This document shows positions 55,701 to 64,000 of a stretch of DNA of 64,000 nucleotides, piece by piece (the stretch's first letter is position 1; every line of letters begins with the position of its first letter). The DNA comes from Lumbricus terrestris (lineage: Eukaryota > Annelida > Clitellata > Crassiclitellata > Lumbricidae): NCBI GenBank assembly GCA_949752735.1, contig OX457052.1:18578649-18642648 (forward strand), given 5' to 3'. The notes beneath the pieces are model-generated. The model did not search any database. It was not told the origin of the DNA and was given only the letters and a program-made list of their open reading frames with translations. The translations under genes and the position numbers were made by a program.

Positions 55701-58700
55701 CAGACTCTTATAAACAAAACTGTAAGAGACCAAAGTCAGTTACAGTAGCAGTCTAAACCCTAAGAAAGTAATGTTGAAAATTCCATCTTGAGGCAAACTT
55801 TAAGACAGAATGATGAGCATGGCTGTGTTTAACATAGGTCCATTTGGTGTGGTGCACCGAATGCCTTTGAGCCGAGAGTTTTGTTGCCATTGATCAAATG
55901 TCTTTTGCGCGTCTCAGTGTTACTTAAACCTGGGACTAACTTAAACCATTTGTAAAATCAGTAAGTGTAAGAAAACATTAATTTCACTAAGTACACCGAC
56001 ATTGCATGCAGTAGCGGCGCTAGGGGGGGGGGTTAGGGGGCTATGCCCCCCTAAAAAGGCCATCCATTTTTTCCCATGTAAAAATGAAATATTTGGGCGA
56101 TTTACCCCCTTTGGCCCCCCAAACTGAAATCCTGGCGCCGCCACTGGTTGGGTGCTTGCTTACTGACCCCCGCTTCATCCCACAAACCACGTAGGCTAGC
56201 CCATTGAACAGCTGATTTTTTAAAAATGACTAATCTTGAGCGACTGCCGAACTGCACTTTGCCCCTGCTCTAACACTTTGCACCGACACTCGAAGAGCCC
56301 TTAAACACGGCCCTGGTGATGGGCAGTGAAACTGAAACACAGCCATGTTTTATTTTATCTGCCAGACATAAGTATTGTAAATTGTGTTAATAGATAAGAA
56401 TCAGTTAGTAGGCCTAGACATTTATATGTGCACACTTTGTCACAGGGTTAAAAGCTTTATCATTTACAGGAGTTGTTGTCATGGCTTGGCTGTTGTCATG
56501 ACTTGGTTGTTGTTGTTTTCAAATGGAGCTGTATATGTTGCACGCACCATACGCAACACTTTTTGACTTAAAAGTGGACAACGTAAACTCTTTATTATTT
56601 CTTTTGTTATTTCTGTCAAAATAAAAAATCCTAAATCATAATAGTAAAATATTTCAGCCTATAAAAGTTTGTATGGAATATGTCACAAATAGAAACGGCA
56701 TTAATAATTGTTATTTGAAATAATGAAGTGTTGGTATACAAGTGTCTTTTTTTAGCAAACAGCTGGCAAAACCGGCATGAATTTGGAGTTTTATCGGAAC
56801 AAGGTCCAGTCCGTCCCAGATGGTCAGTAAGGGTGTCAGTTTTTTCCAAAATTGTAAAGGATTTAAATACAGTGGAGCGTCATTATGACGCCATGATAGT
56901 CAGCATTGCTTCTGGCTCCATAGAAAGATGTCAAATGGTGATATAATTTGAGCTTAATGTGCCTGATTGCATTATCAGAATTCCAATTATAGTTTGGTTC
57001 TGGTTTACTTTATTTTTCATTTAGATATACTTAAATTTAAACCAGGTGGATGTAAAGTATTTAAATTGTATATTTAATGAGGTGACTTATTATGACAGAG
57101 GTAGCTTCGTAACACATTGTGCAAGTTTAAGCCTGAATTTTTTGTCAGTTACATATAGTGTAAAGTCCTTGTACATGGTATAAATTGGTGTAAGAAATTG
57201 ACATGAATATAATATAGTTTACCTGAGGGTATCTCTGAGTATTCTAACTTAACATGATAAGTAATTCTTGGCTCAATAATATGTAAATTAATTGATTGTT
57301 TGGCTGATCGCTCAGGTGACTACATTGAGAACATCTTAGACACATGGAAGGATGACTTCAAACGACTGGAAAAGCATCATGGCTATATTCAATGGTTTGT
57401 TTGACAGCTTTTTCAGATATTATTTGAGAACTTCATTGCTTCTATACAGTTCATATTACAATTTAGTATTTGACGTCGTACTAAATAATAGACTGAAAAA
57501 AGACATAGTGCTGATCATGAGCGCTTTGCACGTTATTTTATTGCTGAATTTCTGAGTTTGGGAGTGTGCTGGTTTTATTGGTAAAAAATGGAATAAGGAG
57601 AATAAATTATTTAAAATTAATTGGCTAGAATGCACCCTGTGTTTGACAATGATAAATGCTTGGAGTATATGTTGTCCTGCTGGCCTATACATTTCACCAA
57701 TTGTTCAATCACCCCAGAACAGAGTTAAGGTTATTGCGCTGAGGCAGTGAGCAATGAAGTGGATTGATTGATTGATTGAAGATCAACTTCCTTAGGCGAC
57801 CTGCTTATTTTGACTTACTCCATGACTTCTAACATGCTGCTCCTCATCACTGGGGCGGTGGTGTAGTGGTGGGTTGGATGCCTTGGAGCCGGAGAGTTCC
57901 AGATTCGAATCCAACTCAAGCTGCCGAGTAGGGACCTTATGCAAGCCTTTCACTTGCAACTGCTTGTGCGCTTCGGCGTGAAACTCCGATGCAGTGTAGT
58001 GTCCGTGCTTTAGTCGGGAGTGCCTCTGAAGTAGAGAGTTAGAAAGGGCGCTATGGGAAATTGAGAAATATATAACCATCACCAGCTTTGAGTGATCATG
58101 ACATTCTAATTTTCATTTAGTTTTACAAACGACTGAAGACCTGTTTTCTCCAGCTATCTGTTGTGCCTGTGAGGTGAGGTCATACATTAGTGCACAGTGT
58201 ATAAGTTTCTGATTAGATTGATGAATATAATTACTAATATTTATGCCAGCTAAGATTTCCTATGCATCACCGATTTTCATGTGTGACGTGCGCCGTACGA
58301 TGACCAACAGAATGCTGCTTTATCAATATGCAAAGTTGACAAGCTAAATGAGACCAGCTTGGGGTATGTTGCTAATATTACAGTTTGCCATATTTTGATG
58401 CTCACTTTGAACTTTACTTTCCTCGTTAGGTTGTTTCCTATCAAGGAATCTGGAATGAATAACATGGCTCAGGTGTTGCAGGATGGTGAAGCAAAGGTAT
58501 TCATTATTTAATTAATTAATTAGCATTTGATTTTTAACTGTCTTTCTCATTTGGACAGCAATCATTGCTTTCTTACTGATAAATGTGCGTGAAAAGTGTT
58601 CATGCTGTAATGTAATAATTTTATTTGAAATAGCGGGGGATCAAGGAATTGAGAAGGAAGCCAGGATTTTTGGCTGGTTGCTAAATTCCATTTGCACAAC

Positions 58701-60775
58701 CTCCGATTCCTATGCTTTTCAGTCTTGTCCCTGTTCAGCAAATGTTGCCGCAACATTTTCGCTTTTGAATTTTCGTATTTTGCTTTGAGATTCTTTGTGT
58801 AAACAGAACTACAAATCAAGTTTTTAATTTACAATCTCTGTGAACGATCTTTCATGAAAGCAATTCTATTCATTTGTGGGGCACGGTGGTGTAGTGGGTA
58901 TATTCATTGCCTTGTTGCAGCCAGAGGGTTGCAGGTTCGAATCCACCTTTAGCTGCCGCGTAGGGACCTTGGGCAAGTCCTTCACTTGCAATTGCTCAGC
59001 GCTTCGATGTGAAACTCCGATTCAGTGTCCATGCTGTAGTCGGGAGCGCTTCTGAGTAGTAATCTTGAAGGAGCACTAACAAGAGCACATACATACATAC
59101 TCAGTGACATGCATGACCAGGAGTACATAACTGGAATGGCCATTCTGGATACAAAGTTGTCATGCCACTTAACCAGCCTAGACTTTGGAATAAATATTCG
59201 TATGCAAAGTTGAATAATGTTCTTGCGTTTTTGGGCTTGCTTAGGCAATCAGAGAAGATGCCGTCTTGAAAGGACGCGTTCTTCGTGCGTACAAAATGAT
59301 GCTCGGTTTCTTCGGTCTTGTGATTAAGGATGATGACATCGGAATAGTTGGGCCTTCACCGATGTATCACAAGCAAATAGACCACTTAAACTCGTGAGCT
59401 TATCATCCGAACATTCTTCTTATTATTTTTTACAGCCTGTTATGATATTTTTTGTGATTTTTTGTACTTCTGTATGAAATTACAACTATTTCTTCGCTTG
59501 ACTCTGTTTGAGTATTGCTATGTTTGAGTCATCTAAGAAGAATGTCTTGTATTGCTATTGCTATGTTGGAGTCATCAAAGATGAATGTCTTGTATTACTA
59601 TTGCTATGTTGGAGTCATCTAAGATGAATGTCTTGTAATTTGTAGATCAGACGTGTTTAGTCATTCATGAGTAATTATGTTATGTCATTTAATCTTTTCT
59701 TTAAGGGTGCATATCTTTTTTAAGTCAGCATTTGGTTATTACAAGACTTATCGCACGATTGCCAGCTGACTAGTGGTAAATTCACGGATTTATTGTTGAC
59801 AATGGCAATCAAATGAGTTCATTATTGAGTAAATTTATATAGCTCATTGTTGAGCCATGATAAAACATTATTGTATCTAGCCATTAGACAAATGTGAATC
59901 AGAGGTCTGGAGGAATTTCATTCCATGTAGTTGGCCAACCACTGAGAAGGAGGCACAATTTTGTAGCGCAACAAGGTGCGTCAATTCCAACAAAGCGGGC
60001 GACTTGTTTCATTTGTTTGTAGAACAAAGGACTCTGTTGCCAGCCAAATCTAAGTGAGAACCAATAGGTCACTGTAGATAAAATCCAGTTGATGGCCACA
60101 ATGCAGCGCTAAATAATAATAATAATTGCAACAATTCATATGGCGCCGTAACACAGCGTTACAAGGGTAACTTACAAAGCAGCTAAACCTGTTAAATTGA
60201 TGCATTGTGGGTTATGAAGCCAATGTATGAACATTACAAAAGACATGACTGAATCCAGAAATACGCCTGGCATGGATCAAAATGGAGAATAGAATGCCGG
60301 ATGGATTTTCATCCAATGTCTTGAGTTTAGGTAGTTCAGAAAGCTGATATTGGTTAAAATGTCCAAATAAGTGACAGAAGAGTGTTGCGAAATGCTATCT
60401 TGAACAGTAATGCTAGTAACATTGAAATGCACATTAAGTATTAGTTATGCATAAACATAAGCAAATGATAAGTTTGCAATGCATATAATTATGTATACGT
60501 GTTTGTACTTTAGGTCTTACCATAACTATCTGCGCATCACTCGGATTCTGAAAGCTCTTGGCGAGTTTGGCTTTGAACATCTGAAGAAGCCGTTATTAGT
60601 CTTCCTTATTCAGGAAGCGTTCGTGAAGAACACGCTCGTCAACAGTCGAAGTAGCTGCGTCGACTTCTGGATTCCAACTCTCGCGATCAAGGAAGAACGA
60701 GAGGGCCTTCAGAAGATGGTCAAGGATCTGGAGAAAACGGACAAGAGAAGAACCGGGGCCAGATATTTTAACTGA
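52800..60775 (+). CDS. OGFR-like protein with N-terminal PIP box (6 coding exons, 779 aa)
   Basis: Exons: 52,800-54,515, 56,756-56,822, 57,316-57,394, 58,430-58,496, 59,245-59,393 and 60,514-60,775, with GT-AG borders and matching phases. ATG at 52,800, stop TGA at 60,773. Residues 18-25 (QTKISDYF) are a consensus PCNA-interaction box. Basic clusters SKRPRTE and PAKRLKG suggest nuclear import. Six copies of VNPKMVKMNPSKA lie at ~112-246 and longer KYxLRPIDKD-type repeats follow. Exons 2-6 (residues 573-779) form the OGFR_N conserved domain: MNLEFYRNK, DTWKDDFKRLEKHHGYIQWL, LRAYKMMLGFFG, HNYLRITRILKALGEFGFE. In vertebrates OGFR is a nuclear-membrane-associated receptor for met-enkephalin that restrains proliferation; orthology and ligand here are unproven. 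The repeats are N-terminal, unlike the C-terminal repeats of human OGFR. Confidence 0.88.
54727..54840. mobile_element. hAT-like MITE fragment
   Basis: GTAGGGCTGTTGATTAATTG then GCGATTAACGCGTG and complementary ACGCGTTAATTAG. The self-complementary ATTAACGCG design is typical of short hAT-derived repeats. No duplication found. Lies in the first long OGFR-like intron. Confidence 0.4.
56009..56146. mobile_element. hAT-like MITE, family G (138 bp)
   Basis: Ends CAGTAGCGGCGCTAGG and CCTGGCGCCGCCACTG are inverted repeats with two mismatches. The flanking 8 bases match poorly (ATTGCATG and GTTGGGTG). The body has GGGGG and CCCCC runs. Lies in an OGFR-like intron. Confidence 0.7.
57853..58075 (+). 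repeat. SINE-1, full-length copy
   Basis: Head GGGGCGGTGGTGTAGTGG, B box AGTTCCAGATTCGAATCC, core GCGCTTCGGCGTGAAACTCC, tail AGTCGGGAGTGCCTCTGA then AAAGGGCGCTATGGG. Lies in an OGFR-like intron in sense orientation. Confidence 0.9.
58878..59100 (+). repeat. SINE-1, full-length copy
   Basis: Head GGGCACGGTGGTGTAGTGG, B box GGTTGCAGGTTCGAATCC, body GGGCAAGTCCTTCACTTGCA, tail GTCGGGAGCGCTTCTGAGTA then CTTGAAGGAGCACTA and short ACAT repeats. Lies in the next OGFR-like intron. Confidence 0.9.
59508..59642. repeat. three tandem copies of a ~54-bp unit
   Basis: Each contains GCTATGTTGGAGTCATC (or TTTGAGTC) and AAGATGAATGTCTTGTA. Intronic, between the 59,245 and 60,514 exons. Confidence 0.85.
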
Positions 60776-61657
60776 CCTCCTGAATAACAACCACCGTACT
60801 CCTCTGAAGTCTGACGACCTTCAAGTGGAGTTTGCTTCTTCAGGGACCTTGTTTCTTGTCTTTTACGTTGATGTTTCTACTTTGAATTCGTCTCAATTTG
60901 AGTTTGCAAATCACGATTTTTTCTCCCTTCCTTACTTCAATTGTTCAGTACGCATTCTGTCATTCCATTTTTGCTTTCTGGCCTCTAACTTTTTATTCCA
61001 TTTATTTAGGTTCTTGCTGTACATAGTTGAAAGTTGCTTTATTGGTTTCATTCTCGCGTTTTTAGGGAACGACGTTATCGTTTAAAATTATTTTATGTAG
61101 TACAGATACAGATCTGAACAATGAGGAGTCATGATCTCTTTGAACTTATTTGTATAAAATGTACCGGTACATGAATTGGAACACTAATGCATATTATTAT
61201 AATTTAAACTCATGTCTGTAATTTTCTTCACGTTGTGATTATATATAATTATACCATTACCATTTTATTTATAATGTGTGCTTCCAGGGATCATACATAA
61301 AAATTATCTGTTGATTGCTATTTTGATTCTTATTATTAATGGAGATCATTTCTTCTTTGCCTATTGACGACTAAGATTTGTTTTACTGACGTTGAATATA
61401 ATGTTTGTCGTTTAAATTGATCAATTGATTTAAATATATTTTTTGGAACAACTGACGACAGTTATATTTTATAACAACCAGTCCTTGATTTTGGCAGGCC
61501 TTTGGTTCATCTTGTCCTCTAAGATACGATGTAAAACGAAATTATCGATTGACTGAGGTTTCAAACAATATTAGACCACATCTTTTAGCAAGTACTCAGG
61601 GATTTTTTAAGGTGATTAGAAGGCTTGTGCACATAATCCCAAAAAAAACTTAAGCAG
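60776..61657. other. 3' UTR and downstream region of the OGFR-like gene
   Basis: No further coding exon seen. I did not find a convincing AATAAA close to the stop, so the 3' end is undefined. Confidence 0.4.
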
Positions 61658-61910
61658 CGTGGGCACCCGCACATAGGTGCAAGAGGGGACACTTGCTTCC
61701 ATCCTGGAAAATGATACCTATAGATGCTTTTAGCTTTGCCTTTAAGGTTTTTCACAAATTTATTCGCACTTAAGCACTATTGGTGCACAAAGTGAGATGG
61801 AGAAATTTACAGTAACAAACCTCTTTGGAAAATGCCCAATGTTCTTAATTTCTTTCTTTTTTCAAGCTCTTACTACAAAATGTCTGCAAAAATGTCTGCG
61901 GGCGCCCATG
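61658..61910. mobile_element. hAT-type MITE, family E (253 bp)
   Basis: Ends CGTGGGCACCCGCAC and TCTGCGGGCGCCCATG. Flanks TTAAGCAG and TTGAGCAG match at 7 of 8 bases. Same ends and GGCAAGAGGGG-like subterminal sequence as the 720-bp element at 37,901. Confidence 0.8.
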
Positions 61911-64000
61911 TTGAGCAGATATGACAGCTTTCTATTAACATTGTATTTATCTGAGTTGAGGCTCAAGTCATAGATTTTTAATGATATGACGTGAATCAGG
62001 GGGAACTGCATATTATTCTGTTTCTCACATAAATGCGTCAGATTTACTATTTAGTAAATTCGTTGGTCGTTAGTTTGTGTGTGTGATTAAATTGGATGTA
62101 GCTGGTAATTATTTATTTATATAGTTTGCTTATTATTTCTCAAAGCAATAAGATCCGGATTTGAAGCTTTCCATGAGGTATATGCATTCAGCTGGAAACA
62201 TTCTAGTAATTAAAACTCTGCTGAATTTCTCTAATCAGAGGTTTCTTCATGTGTAAGTTGGAAAATGTATCTGGATACGCTTGGCGTCTTTGTGAGAACT
62301 TTTCATGGGCATAGCTAGAAAATTTGCTGCTTGACTGTAGTGTTCAGTAGTGCTTTCTGTTGCTTTTTAACCAAGTTATATTGTGAAATTTTGGAAATTG
62401 CTTTTTACTTCTTAATCAAAGACGGCACCTTAGTAATCGTTCTTTCCTTTAATCATTTACCCGTTTGCTTCGAGAATATCCGCTGAAAACGGCTTAACGG
62501 AAAAAATGAACAGGTAAAGGGTTAACCATACTTTTGAACTAGACACTTACGTTAGCTTATGGAGGCCATCAAGTCTGTGCCTGGTGTTGCAGGATTTTAC
62601 CATATCATAGGTCACATGGCTAAACGAAACAGTATTTGAATGAGTGGTCACTGGTCAGTCATAGATTTTCTGTGATATTCACTAGTTATTGGTCGGTAAA
62701 TGAAACAGAGCATTATATTTTCATTTAGACCTAACAGAGAGAAAATCAATAAAGATGTTACAATATGAGAATCTCACACTTTCCGGATTCTTCCTTTCTC
62801 CTATGCTGTGAATTTGCTGTACAAAGCTATTGTTTTATGGCACTTTTGCTACTTTTCTGTTTTTTTTATTCATCGATAAATGATCGCTCGATAAATGATT
62901 ATTAGATTTGTGGATTCGATGACTGTCAACAGCAAAACAATAGATTTATAGGTGTGATTTGAAATAAATCTGCACATAGTCCTGTGTGATATTTATTTTA
63001 CATTTGTCTGTTAATTGTTGGGTGATTGATTGTGCATTTGCGAAGTAGCCAGGCACCTAGAGGAAATCCATAATACACCATTTCTATCCCAAATAGAATG
63101 TCATATGTATAATTATGTAAGGTATATCACCCATATTATAGTATTTCCTTATGGGCTTTACTCTCGCGTGAGCTGCAGGTTTTTTAACGTGCAGCTGCAC
63201 GCAATATAATTATTATGTGCAGCTGTAAATGAATTTGTGCATTTAATCAGCAAAAACAGTTTGACGAACTGCAGCCTGGTACATTGATTAAGCCTTCAGG
63301 ATCTAAAATTTTCCAATATGAATGGTTATTTGTATAATAGATAGACTGCACAAGACTAGGGCCTATTACTTTTTACAGACTGAATTCGGACAGTGGGCGA
63401 ATTGAAAAAAATTGGGGTCAGTCCATGATCCACGTGATTTTGGCTGTGTGCAATAAAGACAACTATAATGGAGTGCCAAAGACTGATGGAGCCCTAAGAA
63501 AAACTGGGGACTTGAATCCTCCAACACCCCCCCCCCACCTACCCCCAATCTCACCCATTTAGGAAATGAAATGACCACACAATTGAGAGACATAAGCAGG
63601 TGGTTCACAAGAAATTCACTGCACGTTAGAATTAGATCATTTAATGTTACAGAGTTAAAGATGCAAGTAGGTCTTATAACCATGTATTGTATATCCCCAG
63701 CATGACATATGTTTCGCCGCCACACGAAAGCTACGACTGGAAGACTGTCACACGTGCTGGCCCAATAATAAATCAACGCCTCAGCAGCCATGATGTTAGG
63801 CCCAGTGTTTAGCCTAATCTAGACGTCTCTGGGGGGAGGGTGGAGAGGAGTTTCCCCACCCTAAAAACGACATTATCCAGAAAAATTGAACAGCTGCTTT
63901 TTACGTGTAAAGATTAGACCTATTCACTGACAGAATTAAGAACTAGAGGATAAAATTAGATTGAAGGCCATAATAACAAAGTTATCAGAAAAAGGGAGAT
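61911..64000. other. intergenic, nothing recognised
   Basis: AT-rich unique-looking sequence. A C-run near 63,528 and scattered TE-like scraps near 63,380-63,560 are seen, but no supported gene. The 141-codon minus frame at 63,366-63,791 shows no motif and contains a poly-Gly made by the C-run. Confidence 0.4.

Noticed and set aside
63366..63791. 141-codon minus-strand frame
   Set aside because: Contains a Gly run made by a C-tract and has no recognisable motif or splice context.

Overview
The window looks like nuclear DNA of a marine animal, most likely a deuterostome invertebrate (echinoderm, hemichordate or amphioxus type). Three things support this. Genes are split by GT-AG introns. The window carries an IFT27 ciliary GTPase gene, an opioid-growth-factor-receptor-like gene and a DEG/ENaC channel gene. 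It also holds a Ty3/gypsy element with integrase upstream of reverse transcriptase (Gmr1-like), a group described from deuterostomes. The species cannot be fixed from sequence alone.

Layout: (1) 513-1064, the last two exons of an LRRC74-like leucine-rich-repeat gene that enters from the left. (2) 1.07-22.1 kb, a gene-free block of repeats: several hAT-type MITEs with 8-bp target duplications, a ~2.9-kb 26-bp minisatellite, hairpin elements, tRNA-derived SINEs, a 2.75-kb near-perfect inverted repeat (9.5-12.3 kb) and a 6.85-kb LTR retrotransposon (13,007-19,856). (3) 22,522-24,564 minus strand, an intronless DEG/ENaC channel gene with a TATA box. (4) 24.7-44 kb, another gene-free block with microsatellites, MITEs, a Tc1/mariner-like element, LINE remnants and a 1.7-kb 28-bp minisatellite. 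(5) 44,711-50,167 minus strand, IFT27 in seven exons. (6) 50.9-60.8 kb plus strand, an OGFR-like gene whose N-terminal region carries a PCNA-interaction (PIP) box, nuclear localisation signals and tandem repeats. The interval between genes 5 and 6 is probably a shared divergent promoter and holds a consensus RFX X-box. (7) 60.8-64 kb, intergenic with one MITE.

The most informative observations are: the Gmr1-like element with a SCAN-like capsid segment and ~99% identical LTRs but two in-frame stops; a SINE whose tail matches the 3' end of a LINE remnant in the same window; hAT-type MITE families that each carry their own repeated subterminal motif; the giant palindrome; and the PIP box on an OGFR-domain protein. 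Most long open frames here are artefacts of tandem repeats whose unit is not a multiple of three. Exon boundaries were set by reading splice signals and conserved protein sequence by eye; no alignment or search was run.
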